Shown here: piece after piece, positions 20,114-29,434 of the stretch
How positions within the stretch are numbered: position 1 is the first letter of the stretch
How the letters are laid out: each line of letters starts with the position of its first letter
Assembly: GCA_039545275.1 (NCBI GenBank)
Contig: BCHS01000002.1
Location: 1,054,001 to 1,118,000, forward strand
Direction: 5' to 3'
From: Pseudomicrostroma phylloplanum
Lineage: Eukaryota > Basidiomycota > Exobasidiomycetes > Microstromatales
DNA length: 64,000 nucleotides
The notes under the pieces: model-generated
What the model saw: only the letters and a program-made list of their open reading frames with translations
Told to the model about the DNA's origin: nothing
Database searches by the model: none
Program-made: the position numbers and the translations under genes

Positions 20114-22810
20114 TTATGAGCCCATGCCCCATCCCGTAAAGGCTTCTGCACCCGAAGGCGCCCAGATGCCATTCTGGTGGTTGGCCTGCAGCTGCTGAAA
20201 GGGCATCTGGACATCACCATGGCGGTGGCCATGCGTAGGATAGCGCTGCTGCAGCACTACCTTCTCCATGCCCTGAGCAGGCGCAGGTGCAGACCCAATG
20301 AAGTTTTCCACTCCTTGGTTGGAGTGACGAGAAATGGCAGAGGGAGGCGTTGCGGGTCCGGATCTGTGCGACGAGGTAGAGGCGAAGGACCGGTCCATGT
20401 CGAGACTCATGTCGCCCATCGAGTCGTCACCTCCTCCAGAGCTGTGCACGAACGTGGCGCGATGAGCACCAGCGAGCGTTGACGGTGAGGCAGTGGCGCG
20501 GCCTGAGGGACCTGCTTCTGCGAGGTGAGCCCGGAGTAGCGACATCTGGTCCTCTTGCTGCTGTGGCTGCTGCTGCTGCTGTGGATGCATCTGAGGCGCT
20601 GGTGAAGAGCTCCAATGCTGTTGCACACTGCCAGCCTCAAGACTAGATCCGTCCCACGTCATTGCATGTTGAAGGGTCCCCACGCCCAAGCCCTGAAGAC
20701 CGAGGGATCCGCCAGTCGCGGCTTCGATGTGCTGCACATTCTGCTGTTGTTGGCGCGGCGCATCAAAGGTGCCGAGGAAGTTCTGCCCATCGAGCTCGTA
20801 ATTGTAGCCTATGGCAGGAGAGTTGCCGACGGAGGAAGCATGCTGAGTAAGGTATTGCTGCTGGCGGTGCTGAGGCTCAGGATGGTGAGGGTATAGTTGT
20901 GCTGGGACAGGTTGAGGAGCCGACATTGAACCCGAAAGAGCAGGGGCGTCCAACTGGAAGTGTTGCTGCTGTTGTTGCTGCTGCTGTTGCAACTGGGCAG
21001 AGTAGCGTCCATCAAGCTCGTTGAGCCTCAGCTGGGCCTGAGGAGGTGTCGCAAAGCTTTGAGCATGGAGAGCCTGCTGGAACTGATAATGCTGTTGCTG
21101 CTGAGCAGCACGATGACCCGCATCGTGAACTGTAGCAGTCATTACAGGGGCAGCGACTCCTTGCAAGGAGGCCTGTCTTCTGAGTTTCGATGGCCCTACA
21201 CCTCCGTCGTGATGAAGGTGCGACGGTAAGTGTGAGTGGACCGTCCTACCAGAAGGTGTGCTGCTGCATCGACGTAGATCGTTGAGATTGTTGCTGGCCA
21301 TGGTCTCGGGAGTCTCGACCTTGACAATGGACAAACGCTGACGTTTCTCGATATGGCCCGTGCTGCTGAAAGAGTTGCGTGACAAAGCTTGACTGTTATC
21401 TCTCTTCCGGGCCTGAGGTAGAGGACCATTGCTAGAAGCAGCCATCTGCGCGGAACCGCTTGTGCCCGCCCTCTTCTCATGGCTTTCGGGCACATCATCT
21501 CCCAGAGTGGCCCTCTTGCCCTCTTCACTCAGGCCTCCCTTCTCGCCATTGATGCCGCCCCTCTGCCAACCTTGAAGTGTTGAGACACCGACGGTGATAG
21601 GTCTGTCAATGACGCCCTTGCCACTTTCCCTCAAGCGCTCCTCTTCTCTTGCGATGCGGTAGACGTCCATGAGCAGATTGACTTTATCAGCGCGAATCAT
21701 GGCGACAACCTCGGCAGTGGCCAACTGCAAGCGGGATACCTTGATTTTGGGGCTTCGCAAGATGGTCAGTAGCAGAGAGTGCCTTTCGGGCTTCATGAGG
21801 TGGTCGGGCTCCTTGTGACGTACGCCCTCAGGCCACCAGTCAGGCTTTCCCTCTTCGCCCTTGTTGTAGGGGCACCTCGTCTGCTTCTTTGGCTCGATGA
21901 TCTTGATCCACGCCTTGGCTACGGTCTTGCACATGCCTTGCTGCATCTGGCCGAATCGCAATTCGAAGAAAGCAGTCCGTGCAGCCTGGTTTGACAGCGT
22001 CACCTGAGTCAGATTGGCGTCTGAATTCGAATTTGTCCGAGCAAGGGGAGCTCGCATTGGGGGAGGCGGCTTGCGCTGGTTTGGCAGAGGTGCTGAGAGA
22101 GGCGCCCGCAGAAAGTTGCCGTCACCGGCAGAGGCAGGCAGCAGAGGTGAGTGCTGAGCGAAGACCAGATTGGCAGAGCTGATATCGAGGGGTTGCAAGA
22201 GCTTACGTGCGGGCCTGTTGAGGCTGGTGGAGCTGGAAGCAACGCCATTGGCCGCGGCAGCGGCTGCTGATGTCGAAGCTAGGACTGCATTCGCATGGGC
22301 GGCCGAGATGGGAGCAATAGGAGGAGCAGAGTCCCGGGATTCGAAGACGTCGTTGCCGTATCCAAGCATTGGTGTGTTGGACTTTGAAAGTGCAGATGTA
22401 TCGCCGCCGCCATAGTCGAGGACGCTCTCACTGTCTTCTGCCGCACACTCGGAGTCGTCGTCGCTCAGCTGACTGGCAGCATCGTCGCCGCAATCGTCCT
22501 CGAGCCTGCTCTTGCCTGACGATGACGGTGCAGATGCTGACATTCTAGCCTTCCTCTCCAGCACGAGCCTTTTCCCCTCCTGCTTGATTCCGCTGTTTTC
22601 GAACCAGTCTTCAAGTCTGCCCTGGAAGGCCTCGCTGGCATATGTCTCTGTCTGCCCCGAGGCAGCTACCCACATGATTGCGAATTGTGATCCATTGATA
22701 TATGCCGACTTGCCCAGGGCTCGCAGGACCTGGTCTCGCTTGTTCTTGAAGTGACGGTGTTGGCGAGAGGGAGAGCTGTAAGGCTCTGTGCGGACTGGAA
22801 TGCGAGGCAT
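20114..22810 (-). CDS. YDR124W-like helical-bundle domain protein (DUF2841), poly-Gln rich
   Basis: A single-exon frame of 898 aa from ATG 22810 (first Met, residues MPRIPVRTEP). Residues ~275-395 carry the fungal YDR124W-like helical domain. They include AFFELRFGQMQQGMCK, then AKAWIKIIEPKKQTRCPY, KPDWWPEGVRHKEPDHLMK and a Leu-rich helix ending in RIAREEERLRE. The N-terminal ~70 residues form another compact segment (SQFAIMWVAASGQTETYA). Acidic and Ser-rich linkers and a C-terminal half with several poly-Gln tracts (for example QLQQQQQQQQQHF) follow. In budding yeast YDR124W is induced by mating pheromone, but its biochemistry is unknown. The Gln-rich tail suggests a nuclear regulator, by inference only. 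The length greatly exceeds the domain core. Confidence 0.8.
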   Translation of the reverse strand: MPRIPVRTEPYSSPSRQHRHFKNKRDQVLRALGKSAYINGSQFAIMWVAASGQTETYASEAFQGRLEDWFENSGIKQEGKRLVLERKARMSASAPSSSGKSRLEDDCGDDAASQLSDDDSECAAEDSESVLDYGGGDTSALSKSNTPMLGYGNDVFESRDSAPPIAPISAAHANAVLASTSAAAAAANGVASSSTSLNRPARKLLQPLDISSANLVFAQHSPLLPASAGDGNFLRAPLSAPLPNQRKPPPPMRAPLARTNSNSDANLTQVTLSNQAARTAFFELRFGQMQQGMCKTVAKAWIKIIEPKKQTRCPYNKGEEGKPDWWPEGVRHKEPDHLMKPERHSLLLTILRSPKIKVSRLQLATAEVVAMIRADKVNLLMDVYRIAREEERLRESGKGVIDRPITVGVSTLQGWQRGGINGEKGGLSEEGKRATLGDDVPESHEKRAGTSGSAQMAASSNGPLPQARKRDNSQALSRNSFSSTGHIEKRQRLSIVKVETPETMASNNLNDLRRCSSTPSGRTVHSHLPSHLHHDGGVGPSKLRRQASLQGVAAPVMTATVHDAGHRAAQQQQHYQFQQALHAQSFATPPQAQLRLNELDGRYSAQLQQQQQQQQQHFQLDAPALSGSMSAPQPVPAQLYPHHPEPQHRQQQYLTQHASSVGNSPAIGYNYELDGQNFLGTFDAPRQQQQNVQHIEAATGGSLGLQGLGVGTLQHAMTWDGSSLEAGSVQQHWSSSPAPQMHPQQQQQPQQQEDQMSLLRAHLAEAGPSGRATASPSTLAGAHRATFVHSSGGGDDSMGDMSLDMDRSFASTSSHRSGPATPPSAISRHSNQGVENFIGSAPAPAQGMEKVVLQQRYPTHGHRHGDVQMPFQQLQANHQNGIWAPSGAEAFTGWGMGS

Positions 22811-23946
22811 ATTGAGCACTCGACAGGTGTGAATGCCTGTCAATCAGATCCACTACAGGCTGATGTGTGTTGGTATGTGTGTGTCGCCAGAGGGCGTTCG
22901 CGTGTAAGCGGTGTCGTTGCTTGACAGCAGGTATTGCGATCGCGGTGATGATGAGGTCAACAAAGGGAGAGGTAGCGGGACGTGAGCTGCTAGTGTGCCT
23001 GTTGCACTGTTGTTGCGGTTGTTCGTGATGTTTCGTTACAAGAAGTCGATATCGTAAGTGCGGTAGAGAGAAATGACTGTGGGAGGACTCTGTCCTAGGG
23101 GAGAATCTGTGGTTTGGAGAGAGATGTGGTGATGGAGGAGGGAAGAGGAGGGTGTAGAGAGATGGAGAAGGAGGAGGAGGAGGAGGAGGGGGCTAAACGA
23201 GGGTAGGGGAGCATGAGTAAATTCAGAGGTGTAGAGAGGGTCAATGCTCGCCAGGCGTCTATCTGGAATGAGGCTCGCGGGTGAAGGTGGGCACTCCTTC
23301 GGGACCGGAAGCAGGGAGGGTGTGTTGATCTGAGCCTGGCCCGCCAGCCCGCGTGCCTGGGGAGATGCAGATGCGCCGAGGTGCCCTTGGCATTGTTCTC
23401 GGAGTGGAATCTGCGTCGAACGATGGCCAAGTCAGAGGGCGTGGGGGCTGCCGGCGAGCCTTGGAGGGCGTAGGCTTGTGTGTGTGTGTCTCTGCCTCGG
23501 CGTGTGTATTGTGGGAAAGTCGCCGTGATGCTGTTGGCGGTGCATCTCTGGAATGAAGGCGCACCGACGCGAGGCATGGACCCCCGAATAACACCGCACA
23601 ACCCACGTGGCGTCCACGAGCCCAGCCACCCGCCCAGCCACGTTCTTCCTCTCCGGGCGCGTCTCCAGAGCCACGCGCTTCCGGCGTGTGTGTGTGTGTG
23701 TGTGTCTCTGTCTGCCTGTGTGTGCGTCTGTGTATCCTCGCTTCCGACGTCGTTCCGATTCACACCACTCACGCCTACGCGCTTGCTTGAGACAGAGCAT
23801 ACATCCACTGCAGTGGTCAGCATCAACTAAACCTGCTCTTCTTACCAAGGTGATCACAAGTTGTAGCAAAAGCACAGGCGGACCGCAGCCATACACCTCG
23901 ATATCCTCAACATTCTTCCTCTCCCACCAGCCAGTACACCTTCACC
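22811..23946. promoter_or_regulatory. Divergent promoter, YDR124W-like gene / Bir1, with microsatellites
   Basis: 1.14 kb. It holds a (GGA)n tract at about 23164-23190 and a (GT)n run at about 23686-23705, followed by further imperfect GT/CT repeats to about 23735. Open frames on both strands here are products of these repeats. The 60 bp before 23947 form a normal C/T-rich leader. Confidence 0.5.
23686..23735. repeat. (GT)n microsatellite, perfect then imperfect
   Basis: A run of ten GT units is followed by TCTCTGTCTGCCTGTGTGTG-type imperfect repeats. It lies about 210-260 bp upstream of the Bir1 ATG. It is simple sequence and may vary in length between strains. Confidence 0.8.
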
Positions 23947-26481
23947 ATGGCTGCCTCTGCCTCTGCCTCCTCCTCTGTCCTCGTCTTTGCGGCGGACATG
24001 GCAGGCTTCGAGGCCCGCCTAGCCTCCTTCGAGGCAGCTCCTCTCGCATCGTCCTCGTCGTCCTCGTCGCTCAAGGGTCGCAAAGCCTCGTCATCCTCGT
24101 CCTCGCAACGATGGCCACACCCATCCGGATCTGGTCCGCTCTCCAAGCGCTACCCCTCTCCTGATAAGCTCGCCCGGCTGGGCCTCTACTTTTCACCCAC
24201 CGCCAAGAAGGCTGACCGAGTCTTGTCCTACATAGACGGCGTGGCCATCTCAGACTTCTCACAGGGCGATATTGCAGAGGATCGCCTGAGGGAAGTACAA
24301 CCGGATAACCCCTGGCTGCTCATATACCAAAGTCGCGATGCCGGCGAGGAGCTTGAGGGAGGCATGTATGAGTACGAGGAAGAGCGACTACTTCCCGATG
24401 GGCAAAGTCTCATCGAAGCTCGCAAAGCGACGTTCGGCAATGGCTGGCCTCACGATGGCAAAAAGGGCTGGAAATGCTCCTCTCAGAAGCTCGCGCAGGC
24501 CGGCTTTCATTATGAGCCGACGGAGGATGACCAGGATAATGCCAGCTGCATATATTGCGGGAGGACGCTGAGCGGTTGGGAGAAGGGCGATGATCCGGTA
24601 CATGAGCATGTGCGGAAGAAGCCAGAATGTCCCGTGTTCAATTCGTCGCTCAAGGCAAGTCAGTCAGGAGGCAAAGGCACCAGCGATAGCGTCAAAGCTG
24701 CAGGGGTCACGCAGGAGAAGCAGACTACACAGAAAAGAAGGTCCAAACAAGCGACTTCGAGATCGAGAGCTACAACGGACGTGAGCGAGGCGGAGAGTGA
24801 GATAGAAGCACCAACACGGCAAGGCCATCAACATGCCGACCAGGAAGAGGAGGAAGTCAGCGCGGCTGAAACAGCGAAGCGACCCTCTCGTCGCGCTGCA
24901 ACGAACTCTCGCGTAGCATCTACCAGTACAAAGGCCAGTAAGACGTCGGCTAGGAGCGCAAGCCGAAGCGGCAAGAATAATGGCCTGACGGAGGATTCCG
25001 AGGCAGAGCGAGCATCAGAGGCTGAAGCACAGGAGACGGAACCCGAAGAGGAAGCGGAAGTGCCGAAGCGAAGAGGAGCGAAGACAACGAAAGCCACCAA
25101 GAAAGCACCTGCAAAAGGGACAAAGGCGACGGGTACCAGGCAAGGCAAAGGAAAGCAGGCAGCTACAGGTGACGCTGTATCTGCTTCCGAGGCCTCTGCG
25201 CCTCCGACAGGGGATGAAGCTGAAAGCCAGGCTGATGAAGAGGAGGCTGCTCCCACGACTCGTGCTCGGTCAACGCGAGCCAAGAAGACTGCAGCTGCCC
25301 CTGCCCCTACAAGACCGACCAGAGCGACCAGGTCGACGAGAGCTAAAGACGCCGCTCAGAGTGCATCAGAGATGAGCCAATCGGATGCAGAAGAAGTGGC
25401 TGAAGCCGTCGCTGCCATGGATGAGGATCTGCCCACAGCTGCTGCTGCTGAAGGAGGCGAGGAGACCATTGTGCATCACGACGAGACCGCTCCAGCTCCC
25501 GAGGCGCCTGCCCTTGACGAACCCCAATCCGAAGCTGATCAAACAGCCACCGATGCAAAAGCTGCTTCCTCGAGCAAGTCCTCCACCTCGAGCAAGGATC
25601 GTCAGGCACGACAGGCGGCAGAGGTACAAGCCGACGCTGACGCTGACGTCGAAGTTGTGATTAGTTCAGGGCGGCCGACCAGATCCGTCTCGGGTGCACG
25701 CCAGAGAGCGGCAAGCAGCAAGTCCCAGAAGCAGCCCTCGGCGCAGCAAGACGATGCAGACGCAGCCCACGGACAGTCCGTGGTGGTTGCGCCGACGGAG
25801 GCGCCGGCCCCTGCTATGTCGTCCTCCTCTTCGTCTGCCATCAAGTCGAAGAAGACTCATGCCGAGGAGACGCCTGCTGCCGCTACAGGGCCTGCAGTCA
25901 TCAGTAGCGACGCTGGCAGCAGTCAATCCAGACCAGACTCGGTCGCGACTGCCTCGTCGCAAAGATCAGACGCAAGAGCGCAGCTGGGCCTAGGCACTGC
26001 CCAGGTCCCCTCTCCCTCCGGCGACGACCCCAAGGCCCCCGGCAGCAGCAAAGCTCGGGTCTTCTCGCCTCTGCCCGCACGAGCTACCAGGACTGCCAGC
26101 CGGACGAAGACCTCCTCGGATCCGCCGACGTCTCAGCAAGCGCCTTCCGACCCAAGCGAGGGAGGGGAGAGTGCCGTCTCGCCTCCCGCTTCGGCGAATG
26201 GTACTGCAGCAGCTAGTGCAAGTGCTCCAGCAGCCTACCAAGTACCGTCTGCCTTCCCCGCCCCCTCCGTCCTCAAACCCATGAGCTCCCTCCCACCCGG
26301 TCTCCTAGGGGAAGGCTCCAACAAGGCCAACCTGACTGTTCAGGCCTACCTTGCAGGGCAGATCGACGAGGCGGTCGAGGAGATGCGCAAGTTGGGCGAG
26401 GAGAAGATAAGAGAGGTGGAGAGGGGGATGAAGGTGCGGAGAGAGGAGATTGAGGGGGTGCTTAGGGGCACGGTCGAGTGA
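23947..26481 (+). CDS. BIR1: Bir1/survivin-type chromosomal passenger protein, BIR domains
   Basis: A single-exon frame of 844 aa, with ATG in a strong context (CACCATGG). There are two BIR repeats. The second (residues ~157-235) is canonical, with KATFGNGWPHDG, then AGFHYEPT, the zinc residues in CIYCGRTLSGWEKGDDP, then VHEHVRKKPECPVF. The first (residues ~18-115) keeps the RYPSPDKLARLGLYFSPT part, but the zinc Cys/Cys/His/Cys positions are replaced. A long Ala/Ser/Thr/Glu-rich, charged middle region follows (several K/R-rich AT-hook-like or NLS patches). A C-terminal coiled-coil-like helix (about residues 790-840, LAGQIDEAVEEMRKLGEEKI) ends the protein. Fungal Bir1 proteins bring Aurora kinase/INCENP to centromeres. 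The order of BIRs, long linker and C-terminal helix fits that role. Confidence 0.88.
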   Translation: MAASASASSSVLVFAADMAGFEARLASFEAAPLASSSSSSSLKGRKASSSSSSQRWPHPSGSGPLSKRYPSPDKLARLGLYFSPTAKKADRVLSYIDGVAISDFSQGDIAEDRLREVQPDNPWLLIYQSRDAGEELEGGMYEYEEERLLPDGQSLIEARKATFGNGWPHDGKKGWKCSSQKLAQAGFHYEPTEDDQDNASCIYCGRTLSGWEKGDDPVHEHVRKKPECPVFNSSLKASQSGGKGTSDSVKAAGVTQEKQTTQKRRSKQATSRSRATTDVSEAESEIEAPTRQGHQHADQEEEEVSAAETAKRPSRRAATNSRVASTSTKASKTSARSASRSGKNNGLTEDSEAERASEAEAQETEPEEEAEVPKRRGAKTTKATKKAPAKGTKATGTRQGKGKQAATGDAVSASEASAPPTGDEAESQADEEEAAPTTRARSTRAKKTAAAPAPTRPTRATRSTRAKDAAQSASEMSQSDAEEVAEAVAAMDEDLPTAAAAEGGEETIVHHDETAPAPEAPALDEPQSEADQTATDAKAASSSKSSTSSKDRQARQAAEVQADADADVEVVISSGRPTRSVSGARQRAASSKSQKQPSAQQDDADAAHGQSVVVAPTEAPAPAMSSSSSSAIKSKKTHAEETPAAATGPAVISSDAGSSQSRPDSVATASSQRSDARAQLGLGTAQVPSPSGDDPKAPGSSKARVFSPLPARATRTASRTKTSSDPPTSQQAPSDPSEGGESAVSPPASANGTAAASASAPAAYQVPSAFPAPSVLKPMSSLPPGLLGEGSNKANLTVQAYLAGQIDEAVEEMRKLGEEKIREVERGMKVRREEIEGVLRGTVE

Positions 26482-26658
26482 GTGAGAGAGACGCCCGAGC
26501 TCGACCTCGAGAGGAGAGCTCTGGATTTGGTTGTATGAATAGAATCGGTGGGTTGATCCGGGGGTATCCTATCGCATGTACATGTACATCAGCTTCATCG
26601 AAAACACCATCATCATCCTCTCACGACCCACCCGGCAGATCGTGGGTCTCCGTCCCCA

Positions 26659-27990
26659 TCAGCTCTGCGCCGGCTCCTCAACCCGACCCTCGCCAAAGTC
26701 AACCCAGAGTAACTCCCTCTCCTTTCCCAAGCCCAACTGCACAGAAGCGCCTTGTTCACGAAAGCGCCAGCGGCTCCTTCCTCCCCCGCCTTCTCCCGGC
26801 AATCCAGCGCTCCCTCTACGCTCATCTTGACTTGTGTTGCGATCCCACAATTCGTAGCCGGGCATGTATCGCGCGACGAAGGTCACGACTTGCTCGTCGG
26901 TCATGCCCCGCCCGCCATTGGAGGCCTTCATGGCTTGCTCGGCTTGGGTGCGCCAGGTGAAGACTTGGGAGAGGTCTCGCGTGGAGGTGAGATTGGGTGA
27001 GGATTGCTGAGAGGTGGACTGGGGAGAGGAAGAGGGGACGAGCTGGATGAACCCGTCTAGGTAAGGGTAGAGAGCTTGGCCGAGCTCGTGCAAGTGGACG
27101 TTTATTGCCATCAGGTCCTCTAGAGGATGGGAGAGGAAGTAAGACTTTTCTCCTGATATTCCCCCGGCTTGTTTCTGAGCTTCTTCGTAGACCCTCCTGA
27201 GATCCTCTTCGTTCTCGAAGGCTTCGAAGCCTAGACACCAACCCTCGAAGAGGAGCACGTCTAGCCGGGGTGGGGCAGAGACTTGGACGGTCTTACTCGA
27301 GCGGTCACCCTTGCCATCGTGCAGAGACTTGTCAAATATCGGGATCTCCACTGTCCGCTGCTCTGCACCATCGTTGATAGCTTTCAGCTCGCCAAGGATC
27401 TTCCGCCCCAGAGGGAGGTCGTGGGTACCCGGTTGACCTCGACCCGAGAGGAGCTTATTCGTGGGATTGGCCCTTGCTACGGCTGTCAGTCCTTCGTACG
27501 GCAGGTAGAGGTCGTCCAAGGAGATGCATGCTAATCGCAGCGGATCGGCAGAGGTAGAACAAACCTTCATGAGCTGAGAGGTGATCGTCGTCTTGCCGCT
27601 GCCTTGCGGTCCCTGCATCCCGATGATCAAGGGCGGGACCGCGGAACAGGCCAAGCTAGCATGAGCGGCGCGATGGTGGTGCAGCCGATCGCGTATGAAG
27701 GAGCTGAGGACGGTGATCTTCCGTTTGGACATGTTGGAGGAAGCGACATCGCTGGACGAAGGAGGCGTAGGAGCCGCAGCCTGGGTCATCGCTCTTGCGA
27801 AAGGTCGAACTGTTGGTGAGGCCTCGAGGATTGGCAGAATGTCAAGAGTGAAATGCGGGGAAGACGCTGTGTGGAGGCGCGGAGCTGGGCGGCGTCGCTT
27901 GGCGCTGGCTGCAGCAGCACGGATCGGCAATCTCCTCTGAAGCAGCCAGGCAGCTACGGTGCGCTCCTTTGTCTCCTCTTCGTACAGCAT
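26659..27990 (-). CDS. TDA10: Tda10-like P-loop kinase (D-glycerate 3-kinase family)
   Basis: A single-exon frame of 443 aa if translation starts at ATG 27990. In-frame ATGs at 27789 and 27732 would remove an Arg/Ala-rich N-terminus. The P-loop is GMQGPQGSGKTT at about residues 122-133. ACISLDDLYLPYEGL and NKLLSGRGQPGTHDLPLG match the family's substrate-side motifs. LLFEGWCLGFEAF is the Walker B-like strand. The C-terminal part (QVFTWRTQAEQAMK, GMTDEQVVTFVARYMPGYELW) is characteristic of fungal Tda10 and plant glycerate kinases. The likely reaction is ATP-dependent phosphorylation of D-glycerate, but yeast Tda10 substrate use is not settled. The N-terminal extension could be a mitochondrial signal. 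The ATG is 69 bp from that of the divergent membrane-protein gene. Confidence 0.88.
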   Translation of the reverse strand: MLYEEETKERTVAAWLLQRRLPIRAAAASAKRRRPAPRLHTASSPHFTLDILPILEASPTVRPFARAMTQAAAPTPPSSSDVASSNMSKRKITVLSSFIRDRLHHHRAAHASLACSAVPPLIIGMQGPQGSGKTTITSQLMKVCSTSADPLRLACISLDDLYLPYEGLTAVARANPTNKLLSGRGQPGTHDLPLGRKILGELKAINDGAEQRTVEIPIFDKSLHDGKGDRSSKTVQVSAPPRLDVLLFEGWCLGFEAFENEEDLRRVYEEAQKQAGGISGEKSYFLSHPLEDLMAINVHLHELGQALYPYLDGFIQLVPSSSPQSTSQQSSPNLTSTRDLSQVFTWRTQAEQAMKASNGGRGMTDEQVVTFVARYMPGYELWDRNTSQDERRGSAGLPGEGGGGRSRWRFREQGASVQLGLGKERELLWVDFGEGRVEEPAQS

Positions 27991-28059
27991 CCTCTTCGTA
28001 CATCATCCTTAACACTCGGGGACCCTCGTGGCTGGTCGACGCTTCGTAAAGGAGGTAAG

Positions 28060-29216
28060 ATGGCCGACACTCCTCCGCCCCAGTACACCCTCCCGTTCCT
28101 CTCCCCCCTCCTCTCCTTCCTGGATGTCTTCTCCAGTCCTCTCCCCATCCCCTACCTGCCGATCCCCCTCTCCCTCCTGATCCTCCTCCATGCGACGCGA
28201 GTCTCCTACGCGACCTGCCAAGTGCAGGGCTACCCATCCTCCTCGCGACTGAAGAAGGCACCTGTGCCCTCTACTGCGAAGAGCGTGCTGCTGGTGTGGA
28301 TCCTCCTCTTTGGAGGCTGGTCCACCTTGGCCGTGCTCCTCGCGCAGCCTAGCCCGCTGCTCATCCCGACTGTGCACCTTTCCGCCATAGTATATGGGCT
28401 GGTACACATTATTTCGCTCAAGACTGGAGTGGCTGACATCCTGATGAGGATCGGGGAGACGCAGCTCGGCGGGCTAAGGTAAGTGAAGACAAACGCAACA
28501 GTAACAGTCAGGAAGGACTCACACCTGACCACAATGCTTTCTTCGATGTTTCACTGGCGACTCGTAGCCTCGACCTCATCTCCATTCTCGTAGACTCCAT
28601 CTGCCGAACAGAAGGCATCACCTCCCTCGGCGTCGACTCCCTCTCGGGCGCCTACCTCGGCGGCCTCTCCCCCCTTACCCTCCTCGTCTGTCCCACCCTC
28701 ATCGGGGGCGGAGGTCCCCTGCTGATCGGTCTGCTCAACCTCGCCTCTCCCACTGGAGACTGGAAGCTGCAGATGCCCCCAGCGTGGATCAGAGATCCCT
28801 GGCAGCTGGGCGGGATCGACATCTGGAGCTCTACCCTGGTCGGAGGACTCTACGCCCTGCTCAGCGGCGACGGCAAGGGACAGCCCATCCTCAACTTTGG
28901 ACCACCCGACGCAGGACGATACGGAGATGGTCCGGGCCCGCTGCTCCACAAGGACGAAGCGAAGCTCTTCCTCTCTGTCTTCCTCTTCGTCCTTCTCGCC
29001 GGAAATCGTCTCAGGAAATTCGTAGGAGCTGGCGTGGCTCGAGCGCCAAAGAAGAATGCTAATGCCAAGACTCCCGTTGCGACGAGCACGTCACGCACGC
29101 CCATCGTGGTGGCGCTCGCGGCGGCACTACCGCTGCTGCTGGTCGGACTACAGTACGGCCTTGCTGGGGGAGACTTGCTGGTCAACAAGGGGTGGGTAGT
29201 CAAGTATGCTGATTAG
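28060..29216 (+). CDS. Multi-pass membrane protein of unknown function
   Basis: Exons 28060-28478 and 28568-29216 are joined over an 89-nt intron (GTAAGT..TAG), giving 355 aa. I do not recognise the family. Hydrophobic helices appear near residues 35-52, 75-97, 103-120, 160-185, 240-255, 285-300 and 325-345, about six or seven in all. The central region is Gly-rich, with LGGLSPLTLLVC followed by PTLIGGGGPLLIGLLNL, then DWKLQMPPAWIRDPWQLGG. A loop with LNFGPPDAGRYGDGPGP precedes the last helices. The exon junction lies just after GVADILMRIGETQLGG. No signal peptide, catalytic motif or ion-channel signature is obvious. The trimeric intracellular cation channel fold has a similar helix count, but I see no diagnostic motif. 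It shares a very short promoter with the Tda10-like gene. Confidence 0.8.
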
Positions 29217-29434
29217 AGAGTGAGGAAATGCGGCATCTGAAGACTTTTACAGACGGAAAGTCAGGGCAGTAAGTGGGATGTCACAGATTTGGGTGGAAGG
29301 AGGGTAGTCTGCCCACCTTGAGTAGTAGAATAGACTAGGACGAGTTGGCAAGGGGGCGTAGTTGCGTCATGGCTGCAGACTGGGAGGCATAGAGGACTAG
29401 ATCTCGTGTAGACAGACCCGCCCCAGATTGAGAC

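Noticed and set aside
23095..23826. Minus-strand frame of 243 codons overlapping the (GT)n repeat
   Set aside because: His/Thr repeats are produced by the microsatellite. There is no conserved feature.
28060..29216. TRIC cation channel assignment for the orphan membrane protein
   Set aside because: Helix count is compatible, but none of the diagnostic TRIC motifs could be identified by eye.
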